The notes beneath the pieces are model-generated. The model was given only the letters and a program-made list of their open reading frames with translations, had not been told where the DNA came from and did no database searches. The translations under genes were made by a program, and so were the position numbers. From OCS116 cluster bacterium AG-435-F03 (GTDB lineage: Bacteria > Pseudomonadota > Alphaproteobacteria > MED-G09), in NCBI GenBank assembly GCA_003212795.1, contig QCOV01000004.1, positions 75,762 through 139,761 of the forward strand: a stretch of DNA of 64,000 bases, in the 5' to 3' direction. The stretch's first letter is position 1; every line of letters starts with the position of its first letter. This document shows, piece by piece, positions 52,028-61,110 of the stretch.

Positions 52028-53233
52028 ATGAAAGAATTTAACTTCACTAAATACGAAGATGCTATCAAGATATATCGGGAAAAAAATCTCATGCAAGCCC
52101 TATATGATGAGGGTGAAATTATTATGGATCAGGTTTTAGTTTGTCTGCATGGAGATGATCATAGAAAAAGAAGGAAAGTTGAAAATAAAGTTTTTTCTCG
52201 TGATACCTTCAGACTTTATGAAACCGATATTTATCCAGTAACATTAGATCAAACTATTCAACCTTTTTTAAAAAAAGGTAAAATGGATCTAGTAGATTTT
52301 GGTTTCAGAGTTTTATTAAACCTAACAGCAGATTTTTCTGGTGTAGATAGGCCTGAAAAATCCCCTGAAGAAACTGAAACACTAATAAAGTTATTAAAAA
52401 TATTTGCTTCTGGAGCTACTTTAGCACATTCAACTAGGGACAGGGATGAAGTGAAAGAAGAAATTAAAGTTGCTCTTAAAGAATTTGAAAGTAAATTTCT
52501 TGGTCCTTCAATAAAAAGGCGTGAGGAATTAATTAAAAATTCGAATAAAAATGAATTACCGACAGGAGTTCTTCTTAATCGCCAAGATATACTAACAGCA
52601 TTATTGAATAATCAAGAGAAATTACAGTTGCCATATGATGTTTTGATGAGAGAAATAGCGTTTTACTTACTTGCAGGCGCTCAAACATCTATTCATTCTT
52701 TAGTTCATACCTTTCATGAAATTATTAAGTGGGTTGAAAAAAATCCAGATAAGAAAAAAAATATATATGATCCAATATTTGTTCAAAAGGCAGTTCATGA
52801 AAGCACAAGACTTCATCCATCAAGCCCAGTTGCTTGGAGAAAACCAACATGTCCGGTTCACCTCCCAAATAATGAAGAAGCAAAGGAGGGAGATAAGGTT
52901 ATTATTGATTTATATACCTGTAATAGGGATGAAGAAATGTTTGGCGAAGACGCTAAAGAATTCAATCCAAATAGGGAGGCCCCAAGTGGACAAAATGTAT
53001 ATGGTCTATCTTTTGGTTTAGGCATGCACTCCTGCATTGGTAGAAATCTTGCAGCAGGTGTGGTTCCAAAAGAAGATACAGATCCTAATGACCATCATTA
53101 CGGAACAGTCGCCTTAATTTTAAATAAATTATTTGAGCACAATGCAAAACCTGACCCCGACAATGCTCCAAAAATGGATGAGAAAACAAAAAGGCCAAAT
53201 TGGGGGTATTATCCGATAATTTTTGATGTTTAG
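52028..53233 (+). CDS. Cytochrome P450, copy 1
   Basis: A 401-residue soluble-type P450 with no membrane anchor. The K-helix ExxR is in HESTRLHP near residue 258, and the haem motif FGLGMHSCIGR near 330 contains the Cys ligand. The I-helix reads LAGAQTSIHS near 217, where the usual acid before Thr is Gln. After the haem Cys an insertion of about 12-15 residues (VVPKEDTDPNDHHYG) precedes the L helix TVALILNKLFEHN. It starts 3 bases after the amidohydrolase stop. It would need ferredoxin/reductase partners not seen here. Substrate unknown. Confidence 0.93.
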   Translation: MKEFNFTKYEDAIKIYREKNLMQALYDEGEIIMDQVLVCLHGDDHRKRRKVENKVFSRDTFRLYETDIYPVTLDQTIQPFLKKGKMDLVDFGFRVLLNLTADFSGVDRPEKSPEETETLIKLLKIFASGATLAHSTRDRDEVKEEIKVALKEFESKFLGPSIKRREELIKNSNKNELPTGVLLNRQDILTALLNNQEKLQLPYDVLMREIAFYLLAGAQTSIHSLVHTFHEIIKWVEKNPDKKKNIYDPIFVQKAVHESTRLHPSSPVAWRKPTCPVHLPNNEEAKEGDKVIIDLYTCNRDEEMFGEDAKEFNPNREAPSGQNVYGLSFGLGMHSCIGRNLAAGVVPKEDTDPNDHHYGTVALILNKLFEHNAKPDPDNAPKMDEKTKRPNWGYYPIIFDV

Positions 53234-53244
53234 AAGGTTTAAAT

Positions 53245-54453
53245 TTGACCCAATTTAAAATATCCGATTACGAAACAATTAAAAATGCAATGGTTAATAG
53301 AGACCTAAAACAAGCTCTTTACGATGAAGGAAAAGTTATTATGGATGGGGTTCTTTTAACTCTTCATGGAGAAGAACATCATAAAAGAAGAAAATTAGAG
53401 CATAAAGTTTTTCAAAGAGACTATTTCAAATATTACGAGCAGGAACTTTTTCCAAAAACATTAGATGAAACAATAGATCCATTTTTAAAATCAAAAAAAG
53501 CAGATTTAATAGACTTTGGTTATAGAATAACTATGAACCTAACCGCTGATTTTGCAGGAATTGATAGAACACAAAAAACGCCTAATGAAACCAATAAACT
53601 TTTAACTCTTGTAAAAAAATTTAGCGAGGGAGCAACATTAGTACATTCGAAAAGAGATAAAAGTATTGTAGAAAAAGAAGTTTTAGATGCTTTGGATGTT
53701 TTTGAAATAGATTTTTTAAAACCTTCTATTGAAAAAAGAATGAAATTAATTTCAGCATATAATAATTCCGAAATAAAAAAAGATCAGCTACCCAGAGATG
53801 TGCTCACTGTTCTCTTAATGAATGAAGATGATATAAATATAAATGATGATATTATAAAAAAAGAAATCGCATTTTATCTTCAAGCTGGTTCTCACAGTAC
53901 AGCTAACTCAATGACGCATGCATTTCATGAAATTGCGAACTGGATCAACAATGACAAACAAAAGTTTAATAAAATAAAAAATGACCCTATCTTTCTTCAG
54001 AAATGTGTTCATGAAAGTATGAGGCTCCATCCTGCAAGCCCTGTAGCTTGGAGAAAACCAACATGTCCAGTTAAAATAGAAAAAAATACTCATTTAAAAG
54101 AAGATGATCTTCTTGTTATGGATTTGTATACGGCAAATCGTGATGTTGGGATATTTGGAGAGGACGCCAATTCCTTTAATCCTGATAGAGAGCTAAAATC
54201 TCAACAAAATCTATGGGGTCTAACTTTTGGTATAGGTCTTCATATGTGTTTTGGAAGAGATTTAGATGGTGGTGTTTCTCCAAATCAAGAAACAGACCCA
54301 TCAAAACATCAGTATGGTGTTGTAACATTATTGATAAAAAAGCTTTTTGAGCATAATGTTCAAAGGGATCCTAAAAATAAACCAGAAAGAGATATAAAAA
54401 CAGAAAGGCCTAATTGGGGAAAATACCCTGTAATATTTGGAGAAAAAAAATGA
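53245..54453 (+). CDS. Cytochrome P450, copy 2
   Basis: A 402-residue paralogue of the preceding gene with the same layout. ExxR lies in HESMRLHP, the haem motif is FGIGLHMCFGR, and a similar insertion (VSPNQETDPSKHQYG) follows the Cys. The I-helix reads LQAGSHSTANS: His replaces the acid and Ser the Thr, so the oxygen-activating pair differs from copy 1 and from the canonical form. The start is TTG with AAGG about 7 bases upstream. It overlaps the SDR gene by 4 bases, so its translation is coupled. Tandem copies suggest sequential or alternative oxidations of related compounds. Confidence 0.92.
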   Translation: MTQFKISDYETIKNAMVNRDLKQALYDEGKVIMDGVLLTLHGEEHHKRRKLEHKVFQRDYFKYYEQELFPKTLDETIDPFLKSKKADLIDFGYRITMNLTADFAGIDRTQKTPNETNKLLTLVKKFSEGATLVHSKRDKSIVEKEVLDALDVFEIDFLKPSIEKRMKLISAYNNSEIKKDQLPRDVLTVLLMNEDDININDDIIKKEIAFYLQAGSHSTANSMTHAFHEIANWINNDKQKFNKIKNDPIFLQKCVHESMRLHPASPVAWRKPTCPVKIEKNTHLKEDDLLVMDLYTANRDVGIFGEDANSFNPDRELKSQQNLWGLTFGIGLHMCFGRDLDGGVSPNQETDPSKHQYGVVTLLIKKLFEHNVQRDPKNKPERDIKTERPNWGKYPVIFGEKK

Positions 54454-55190
54454 AAAATGCAATCGTTACCGGGGCAAGCAACGGAATTGGGCTAGAGATT
54501 TCTAAAAAACTTAGTGAAAATGATTACCATGTTGGAATGATAGATGTTGATAAAGAAAATCTATTTAAAGAAAGTGAAAATATCAGCAATAGTGTTGCCA
54601 TTGAAGGGGATGTAACTAACGAAGACTCGATAAAAAACGCATTGGATATATTTAATAAAACACCTGATTTAATTGTTAATAATGCTGGTATAGTTATTTT
54701 TGGTGGACTGGAAGAACAAAGTATTGAAGATTTTAAAAAGAGTGTAGATGTTAGTCTTATAGGATCTTACTTAGTTTCACGACTAGCAATAACTTCAATG
54801 ATAAAAAAGAACTCGGGTTGTATTATCAATATGTCATCAATAAATGGTGTACATCCTGGTCCGGGTACTGGTGGCTACCCTCCAGCAAAAGCAGGAATTG
54901 TTTCATTAACTCAGCAAATGTCTATTGAATGGGGTCCTTATGGGATTAGAACAAACTCAATAGCGCCAGGTTTTATTGATGCAGGAATGTCTAAACCAAT
55001 ATATGCCGTAAATAAAGTTAGAGAATTAAGGGGTAATGCTGTTCCTATAAAAAAGCTTGGTGAAGCTGAAGATATAGCTAATGCCGTTCTTTTTCTTGCC
55101 TCAGATAATGCATCCTATATCAATGGACATAATCTTGTAGTTGATGGAGGTGTAATTAATAGTGTTTTAGGTCAACTACCAAGGGATTGA
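54450..55190 (+). CDS. Short-chain dehydrogenase/reductase
   Basis: A 246-residue SDR; the ATG at 54450 overlaps the P450 stop (ATGA) and has GGAG about 8 bases upstream. IVTGASNGIGLEISKKL is near residue 5, VNNAGIVIFGG near 80, INMSSINGVHPGPGTGGYPP holds the catalytic Ser, and the Tyr is followed by PPAKAG: Y-x3-K is preserved as YPPAK. The tail YINGHNLVVDGG is normal. MIDVDKEN after strand 2 suggests NAD(H) because of the Asp. It may oxidise an alcohol formed by one of the P450s. Confidence 0.9.
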   Translation: MKNAIVTGASNGIGLEISKKLSENDYHVGMIDVDKENLFKESENISNSVAIEGDVTNEDSIKNALDIFNKTPDLIVNNAGIVIFGGLEEQSIEDFKKSVDVSLIGSYLVSRLAITSMIKKNSGCIINMSSINGVHPGPGTGGYPPAKAGIVSLTQQMSIEWGPYGIRTNSIAPGFIDAGMSKPIYAVNKVRELRGNAVPIKKLGEAEDIANAVLFLASDNASYINGHNLVVDGGVINSVLGQLPRD

Positions 55191-55870
55191 TGAAAAAAAA
55201 TTTAATAGTAACTGGTGGAATATTTCATCCTTTTGAAGAAACCTCTAATTCATTATCTAATATTCTTTCTGAAATGGATTATGTATCTGAAATAACTACA
55301 GATGTTGAAAAAGGATTTAGCAACCTAAATAATTATGACCTTCTAACGATGAATTTTTTAAGATGGCGAATGTTGAATCATGAAAAATACATTCCCTACC
55401 TTGATGAGTGGCAATTTAGTTTATCAAAACAAGGTCAAGAACATTTAAAAAATTACTTAAAAAATGGAGGTTCAATAATTGCTTTTCATACATCGTCAAT
55501 TTGCTTTGATGATTGGTCTGATTATAAAAAAGTTATTGGCGGTAAATGGGTTTGGGATAAAACCTATCATCCGCCACAAGGGACAGTTGAAATATCACCT
55601 ATAAACGGTCATGAAATTTCAGAAAATATAGACAATTTTAAAATTAATGATGAAATTTACCATCATTTAGAGCTTGAAAACTCATCAGAGCCATTTCTCA
55701 AAGGTTTAACAAAAGAAACTAATGAAGAACACATAATAGGATGGACATATCAATTTGAAAAAGGGAAAGTTGTATATAACGCTCTAGGTCATGACAGTGA
55801 GTCATTAGAAAATGAAAACTTTATAAAAATAATTAAACAATCTATAAATTGGCTCGAGGGTAATGGATAG
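55190..55870 (+). CDS. ThuA-like domain protein
   Basis: A 226-residue protein beginning at the ATG that overlaps the SDR stop codon by one base. ITGG-type N-terminus VTGGIFHPFEETSNSL, LKNGGSIIAFHTSSICFDDW near 100 and VYNALGHDSESL near 205 fit the ThuA (trehalose utilisation) fold, related to class I glutamine amidotransferases. The usual GAT Cys is not seen. Some ThuA-like proteins act on sugar derivatives together with Gfo/Idh oxidoreductases. The placement between two SDR genes suggests a similar link, but the reaction is unknown. Confidence 0.8.
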   Translation: MKKNLIVTGGIFHPFEETSNSLSNILSEMDYVSEITTDVEKGFSNLNNYDLLTMNFLRWRMLNHEKYIPYLDEWQFSLSKQGQEHLKNYLKNGGSIIAFHTSSICFDDWSDYKKVIGGKWVWDKTYHPPQGTVEISPINGHEISENIDNFKINDEIYHHLELENSSEPFLKGLTKETNEEHIIGWTYQFEKGKVVYNALGHDSESLENENFIKIIKQSINWLEGNG

Positions 55871-56631
55871 TGGATAATCTAGACAAGAAATCAATACTAA
55901 TAACTGGTGGCGCAACTGGGCTGGGTTTTGCTATGGCTAAAAGATTCTCAGAAAAAGGTGCTTTTGTAACAATTTGCGGAAGAAGAAAAGAAAAAATAGA
56001 TGAGGCAGTAAGTAATTTAAAAGTTAATTCAATCGGAATTGTTGCTGATGTCACTAATGAAGAGGATAGAGATAGAATTATTAATCAAACTATAGAGCAT
56101 GGCGGAAAAATTGATGTACTTATTAATAATGCAGGAAACATGTATCGAGGTAATATTGATGAACTTGAAGAAAGCAAACTAATTGAAATTTTTAACTCGA
56201 ATGTAATTTCTGGCATGTTACTTTTAGGTAAAGCTAAACAATATTTAAAGGAAACTGAGGGAGTGAATATTTTCATTGGTTCCGTTCATAATCGAAGAGC
56301 TTTCCCAGGAGCTTCGCCATATGCTGCAACAAAAGGAGCTTTAGAAACTCTCACAAAAGTATTGGCTGCTGAGTTAGGAAAAGACAAAATAAGGGTAAAT
56401 TGTGTGGTACCTGGGGCGATTTTTACAGAAATAAACCAAAGAGCTGGTTTATTTGATGACGATCAAGCAAAAAAACGTCTTGATTCAATGGCAAAAATAC
56501 ATGCTTTAGGTGAAATTGGTATTCCAGAAGATATAGCGGAAGCAGTTGAGTATTTAATTAGCGCTCGATGGACAACAGGTGCAATACTTGATGTGGATGG
56601 GGGTTTAGGATTGGGTCTTACAGAAGACTAA
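55870..56631 (+). CDS. Short-chain dehydrogenase/reductase
   Basis: A 253-residue SDR starting at a GTG that shares its first base with the ThuA stop codon. ITGGATGLGFAMAKRF is near residue 10, INNAGNMYRG near 85, FIGSVHNRRAFPG holds the catalytic Ser, and SPYAATKGAL the Tyr/Lys pair. CGRRKEK after strand 2 indicates NADP(H). The end GAILDVDGGLGLGL is usual. It closes the operon that begins with the amidohydrolase; the next gene is convergent and one base away. Substrate unknown. Confidence 0.9.
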   Translation: MDNLDKKSILITGGATGLGFAMAKRFSEKGAFVTICGRRKEKIDEAVSNLKVNSIGIVADVTNEEDRDRIINQTIEHGGKIDVLINNAGNMYRGNIDELEESKLIEIFNSNVISGMLLLGKAKQYLKETEGVNIFIGSVHNRRAFPGASPYAATKGALETLTKVLAAELGKDKIRVNCVVPGAIFTEINQRAGLFDDDQAKKRLDSMAKIHALGEIGIPEDIAEAVEYLISARWTTGAILDVDGGLGLGLTED

Positions 56632-57423
56632 CTATATTGGAAGACTAGAAATACCTCCATCAACTGCAATTGATTGACCAGTTATATAGCTAGCCTTTTC
56701 AGAGGATAGAAATGTAACTAAAGCCGCAAGTTCTTCAGCTTGACCAACTCTTTTTGCAGGAATATCACTTGCAATAGATTCTATGATATCCTCGCGTGAT
56801 GAGTTTGAATTCTTCAGTTGTGCTTTTATAAGTCCATCAACTCTTTCTGTGTGAGTAAAACCAGGGCATACATTATTAATCAAGATATTATCAGAAGCTA
56901 CCTGATTAGATAATGTCTTTGCCCAACCGTGTATAGACATCCTTACTCCATTAGATAGCATAAGATTGTCTATAGGCTGTTTTGCTGATACTGAACTTAT
57001 ATTAATTATTCTGCCCCATTTATTCTTTTTCATAAAAGGTAAAACTTTTCTAGTAACTCGAACTGCAGATAAGAAAGTTGACTCAAATGTTTTTAACCAG
57101 TCTTCATCAGAAAGATCATCAAAAAAACCTGCTTTTGGACCTCCAGTATTATTAACAAGAATATCAACCTTATTAAATTTCTTTTCTATTTCTTTTATTA
57201 GATTCTCTATATCATCTGTGTTGTCTAAATCAGCTTTAACTGCAAGAACTTCTGCGCCTGATAAATTTTTAATTTCATCAGCGGTTTGATTTATTTTCTC
57301 TTGATCTCTTGAGCAAATAGCTAACTTAACCCCCTCATTAGCAAGTTCTATTGCTGAAGCTTTACCCAAACCCTGACTTGCAGCTGTAACAAGTGCCACT
57401 TTATTTTTAATTCCAAGATCCAT
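56632..57423 (-). CDS. Short-chain dehydrogenase/reductase (3-oxoacyl-ACP reductase-like)
   Basis: A 263-residue SDR with VTAASQGLGKASAIELA near residue 13, VNNTGGPKAG near 90, IINISSVSAKQP with the catalytic Ser near 141, and a divergent catalytic segment LSNGVRMSIHGWAKTL where the usual YxxxK is not seen in standard form. YITGQSIAVDGG ends the domain. ICSRDQEK after strand 2 fits NADP(H). The missing Tyr at the expected place is odd and may mean altered chemistry; in this region VRMSIHGWAKT keeps the Lys. It is divergent from the molybdenum hydroxylase gene. Confidence 0.88.
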   Translation of the reverse strand: MDLGIKNKVALVTAASQGLGKASAIELANEGVKLAICSRDQEKINQTADEIKNLSGAEVLAVKADLDNTDDIENLIKEIEKKFNKVDILVNNTGGPKAGFFDDLSDEDWLKTFESTFLSAVRVTRKVLPFMKKNKWGRIINISSVSAKQPIDNLMLSNGVRMSIHGWAKTLSNQVASDNILINNVCPGFTHTERVDGLIKAQLKNSNSSREDIIESIASDIPAKRVGQAEELAALVTFLSSEKASYITGQSIAVDGGISSLPI

Positions 57424-57509
57424 TGTATCCCCTTAAAATTTAATATGTTATTATACAGATAATTTTGATAATTATTTACTTATAATAAATAATTTTAAAG
57501 GTTTTGAAA

Positions 57510-59861
57510 ATGCTAGAAAAAGGTATTGGTCAATCTGTTAAGAGAAAAGAGGATTTCCGATTTATTACTGGAAGAGGAAATTATACTGATGATATTTCTC
57601 TCCCTCATCAATTATATGCTTACTTTTTAAGATCACCAATAGCACATGCTAAGCTAAATTCAGTAAATATTGAGGAAGCTTTAAAATGTGATGGCGTTAA
57701 AGCAATTTATTTTGGAAAAGATACTCAAGCTTTTCTTCCGTGTGGTTGGGAAACCCCTACAAGAAATGGCACCCCTCCTATGGCCGAACCCCCATGGCCG
57801 TTATTTGCTCAAGATAAAATAAGGTTTGTAGGTGAGATAATTGCTGTCGTTATCGCTGATACAGTTAACCACGCAAAAGATGCAAGTGAATTAATTCAGT
57901 ATGATTATGAAGAGCTTGAAGCGGTAGTTTCGCCTGAAAAATCACTGGAAATAAGTTCTGAATTAATATGGGACAACATACCTAATAATCAATGTTTTGA
58001 CTGGGAAATTGGTGATAAAGAAATGACAGACAAAGCTTTCAATAGTGCTGCATTTACAGCCTCAATTGAGCTTTTAAATAATAGACTTGTACCAAATGCC
58101 ATGGAGCCAAGATCTTATATAGGTTCATATGATAAGGGAAAAGATGAATATACTCTCTACACCACTACACAGCTACCCCATATAATTAGAATGTTAGTTT
58201 GCGGTGTTTTAGGATTAGAAGAACAAAAAGTAAGGGTTATCTCGCCTGATGTAGGAGGTGGTTTTGGTTCTAAAGCATTTCACTACGCAGAAGAATCCAT
58301 AGTAACCTGGGCTTCACAAAAACTAAATAAACCTATTAAATGGACTGCTGAAAGAAGTGAAGCCTTTATAAGTGATAGACACGGTAGAGATCATATTACT
58401 AATGCTGAAGTTGCAATTGATGATAGTGGAAATTTTATGGCAATGCGTGTCAACACTGTTGCAGCTCTCGGAGGTTATTTATCTGGATCAGGACCAGCTA
58501 TTCCAACTTTCTTTTATGGACCATTAATTCCTGGTCCATATAAAACCCCTACCTTTTATTGTAATGTTCGTGGTGTTTTTACTAACACAGTACCTGTAGA
58601 CGCTTATAGAGGCGCTGGTAGACCTGAAGCAACATATGTTACTGAGCGTTTAGTAGAAGCTGCAGCAGAAGTAACTGGAATAAATTCAATAGAGTTGAGA
58701 AAAAGAAACTTTATACAGCCAGATCAGTTTCCATATAACTCTCCAGGGACACTTACTTATGATAGTGGTGATTATGAAGCAACTCTTGATTCAGCACTAA
58801 AAAGTATAAATTATGATGATTTTAATAAAAGAAAAGCTGAATCAAAATCTAATGGTAAATTAAGAGGATTAGGTATCTCTTGCTATATTGAAGCATGCGG
58901 TGTTGCGCCTTCAAAACTTACTTTGGAAGCAGGTGGAAGAGGAGGATATTATGAGTCTTCAACTGTTAGAATTAACCCTACTGGGTCTGTAACTGTCTTC
59001 ACTGGTTCACATTCACACGGACAGGGACATGAAACAGTTTTTGCACAGATAGTTCATGAAAAACTTGGCGTAGCTTTTGAGTCAATTGATGTAGTTCATG
59101 GTGATACAGGTAGAGTACCTTTTGGTGTTGGAACTGTTGGTTCACGATCTCTTGCTGTAGGAGGTCCTGCGCTAATGCGATCAATTGATAAAATCATTGA
59201 AAAGGGAAAAAAAATAGCTGCTCATCTTTTAGATTCATCAGTTGAAGAAATAGTTTTTAAAGATGGAGAATTCTCAGTATCAGAATCAAACAAATTTGTT
59301 GCATTTGCTGATGTTGTTGGAGCAGCATATGTTCCTGGTAACTACCCAATAGAAACCCTTGAACCAGGCCTAGAAGAGACATCATTTTATGATCCGCCTA
59401 ATCTTACTTACCCAGCAGGAGCGCATATATGCGAAATAGAAATAGACCCTGAAACAGGTCAAATTGATATTAAAAATTATTGTGTATCGGATGATTTTGG
59501 TATCGTAATGAACCCTATGATTGTCGAGGGGCAAGTACATGGAGGAGTTGCGCAGGGTATTGGGCAAGCCTTATTTGAAAACTGCATCTATGAAGAGAAT
59601 ACAGCACAATTAATTAATGGATCATTTATGGATTATACAATGCCTAGAGCGGATAATGTCCCACATATGATAGTAGAAACTGAGGTAACACCTTGTGCTC
59701 ATGGATTGGGTGTAAAAGGATGCGGAGAAGCGGGGGCAATTGCTGCTCCACCAGCAGTTATACATGCAATATTAGACGCCCTTAAAGAAAAAGGAGTAAC
59801 TGAATTCGATATGCCTGCGACACCTAATAAAGTTTGGAATGCAATTAATAATAAAAGCTAA
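57510..59861 (+). CDS. Molybdenum hydroxylase large subunit (CoxL/XdhB-like), orphan
   Basis: A 783-residue xanthine-oxidase-family large subunit. I chose the ATG at 57510 with AAAGG 8 bases upstream over the TTG at 57504. The N-terminal domain has KRKEDFRFITGRGNYTDDI, typical of CoxL-like proteins. The molybdopterin domain shows GGGFGSKAFHY and the loop DAYRGAGRPEATYV. The loop lacks the Cys of genuine form I CO dehydrogenase (AYRCSFR), so CO oxidation is unlikely. The catalytic Glu is in GCGEAGAIAAPP. No FAD (CoxM) or [2Fe-2S] (CoxS) subunit gene lies next to it, although the family normally works as a trimer of subunits. An aldehyde or N-heterocycle substrate is plausible. Confidence 0.93.
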   Translation: MLEKGIGQSVKRKEDFRFITGRGNYTDDISLPHQLYAYFLRSPIAHAKLNSVNIEEALKCDGVKAIYFGKDTQAFLPCGWETPTRNGTPPMAEPPWPLFAQDKIRFVGEIIAVVIADTVNHAKDASELIQYDYEELEAVVSPEKSLEISSELIWDNIPNNQCFDWEIGDKEMTDKAFNSAAFTASIELLNNRLVPNAMEPRSYIGSYDKGKDEYTLYTTTQLPHIIRMLVCGVLGLEEQKVRVISPDVGGGFGSKAFHYAEESIVTWASQKLNKPIKWTAERSEAFISDRHGRDHITNAEVAIDDSGNFMAMRVNTVAALGGYLSGSGPAIPTFFYGPLIPGPYKTPTFYCNVRGVFTNTVPVDAYRGAGRPEATYVTERLVEAAAEVTGINSIELRKRNFIQPDQFPYNSPGTLTYDSGDYEATLDSALKSINYDDFNKRKAESKSNGKLRGLGISCYIEACGVAPSKLTLEAGGRGGYYESSTVRINPTGSVTVFTGSHSHGQGHETVFAQIVHEKLGVAFESIDVVHGDTGRVPFGVGTVGSRSLAVGGPALMRSIDKIIEKGKKIAAHLLDSSVEEIVFKDGEFSVSESNKFVAFADVVGAAYVPGNYPIETLEPGLEETSFYDPPNLTYPAGAHICEIEIDPETGQIDIKNYCVSDDFGIVMNPMIVEGQVHGGVAQGIGQALFENCIYEENTAQLINGSFMDYTMPRADNVPHMIVETEVTPCAHGLGVKGCGEAGAIAAPPAVIHAILDALKEKGVTEFDMPATPNKVWNAINNKS

Positions 59862-60280
59862 GGTTTAAAAACAACAAGAAATACAATAATTATCATTATT
59901 AAGGTTGGCACCTCATTAATGATTCTAAAAAACTTTGACGAAAATTTATTACCATCTATGGCAAAACTACGTAGGCATTGCCCTAAAAAAATATGAAATA
60001 GCGTCATTAGAAAAACAAAAAAAAGTTTTATAATTAACCATAACTGAAATCCATTATGATAAAAAAGGGTTAATCCTGTTATCCATACTAATGCAACAGC
60101 AGGATTCATAATTAACCTATAAAGTTTATTTTCCATAATTTTGAATGTGTTGGTTGTATCTTCATTTTTTTTAATAAGATCATCGCTATGATAAACAAAT
60201 AATCTTGGTAAATATAATAATCCTGCCATCCAAGCGATGACTGAAATTATATGTATGGCTTCAAAAAAAGAGTAAATCAT
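59858..60280 (-). CDS. hemJ: Protoporphyrinogen oxidase HemJ
   Basis: A 140-residue inner-membrane protein from the ATG at 60280, which has GGGA 8 bases upstream and starts 4 bases after hemF ends; the frame also opens at 60301 inside hemF. Four hydrophobic helices are seen. FEAIHIISVIAWMAGLLYLP near the start, with the conserved His, and LWLIIKLFFVFLMTLFHI with the conserved Lys, match HemJ (UPF0093), which oxidises protoporphyrinogen IX. Its place after hemC, hemE and hemF supports this strongly. It overlaps the molybdenum hydroxylase stop by 4 bases. Confidence 0.93.
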   Translation of the reverse strand: MIYSFFEAIHIISVIAWMAGLLYLPRLFVYHSDDLIKKNEDTTNTFKIMENKLYRLIMNPAVALVWITGLTLFYHNGFQLWLIIKLFFVFLMTLFHIFLGQCLRSFAIDGNKFSSKFFRIINEVPTLIMIIIVFLVVFKP

Positions 60281-60284
60281 ATAA

Positions 60285-61097
60285 TTATTCCCAACGTGCA
60301 TCTGGAGGCATAGACATTAGAATTGCATCAGTATTACCGCCGGTCTTAATTCCAAATTGCGTACCTCTATCCCATAGCAGGTTAAATTCGACATATCTTC
60401 CCCTTTTTAACAATTGCTTATTCTTTTCTTCCACTGTCCAATTATCATCTTTTCTCTTGTTAATAATATGAGGAACTATTTTAAAAAAAGATAACCCAAC
60501 ATCCCTAACAAATGAAAAATCAGTTTCCCAATTATCTGTTGTAAGGTGATCAAAGAAAATGCCGCCTACTCCTCTTTCTTCTCCTCTATGTGGTAAGAAA
60601 AAATATTCTGCACAATTTTTTTTAAAATCAGGGTAGTAATTTTTATCATATTTATCACAAGCATCTTTAAGAGAATTATGAAAATCCTCTGTGTCATCAT
60701 TATAGATGTAAGTAGGGGTCATATCTGCACCCCCGCCAAACCAACTTTTCCCAGTAACTATAAAACGCGTATTAAAATGAAATGCAGGTACAAAAGGAGA
60801 ATTCATGTGTGCAACAATACTTAATCCGCTAGCCCAATATTCTGCTGAATCTTCAGTTCCTGAAACATTACTTCTATAATCTTCTTTAAATTCTCCACTT
60901 ACTGTAGAAATATTTACACCAACTTTTTCAAATACATTACCTTTCATGAGACTAATTTCACCGCCACCGCTTCCAGAATGATTCCATTTCGTTCTTTCAA
61001 ACTTTGAGCCATCTAGTGTTTCGAATTCTTTACAAAACTGATCTCTGAGATTCCTAAACCATGAACTTGCCAAATCTTTTTTTTCTTCTATTTCCAA
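60285..61097 (-). CDS. hemF: Oxygen-dependent coproporphyrinogen III oxidase
   Basis: A 270-residue enzyme that converts coproporphyrinogen III to protoporphyrinogen IX with O2. GVNISTVSGEF and WFGGGADMTPTYIYNDD near 118 are signatures, as are HRGEERGVGGIFFD and RGRYVEFNLLWDRGTQFG near 230. The length is slightly below the E. coli enzyme. It lies 13 bases after hemE and 4 bases before hemJ. Only the aerobic type is seen in this window, fitting an oxic habitat. Confidence 0.96.
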   Translation of the reverse strand: MEIEEKKDLASSWFRNLRDQFCKEFETLDGSKFERTKWNHSGSGGGEISLMKGNVFEKVGVNISTVSGEFKEDYRSNVSGTEDSAEYWASGLSIVAHMNSPFVPAFHFNTRFIVTGKSWFGGGADMTPTYIYNDDTEDFHNSLKDACDKYDKNYYPDFKKNCAEYFFLPHRGEERGVGGIFFDHLTTDNWETDFSFVRDVGLSFFKIVPHIINKRKDDNWTVEEKNKQLLKRGRYVEFNLLWDRGTQFGIKTGGNTDAILMSMPPDARWE

Positions 61098-61110
61098 GAT
61101 AATTCCTCAG

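Noticed and set aside
57510-59861. True form I carbon monoxide dehydrogenase
   Set aside because: The active-site loop is AYRGAGR without the Cys that binds copper, and coxM and coxS are absent.
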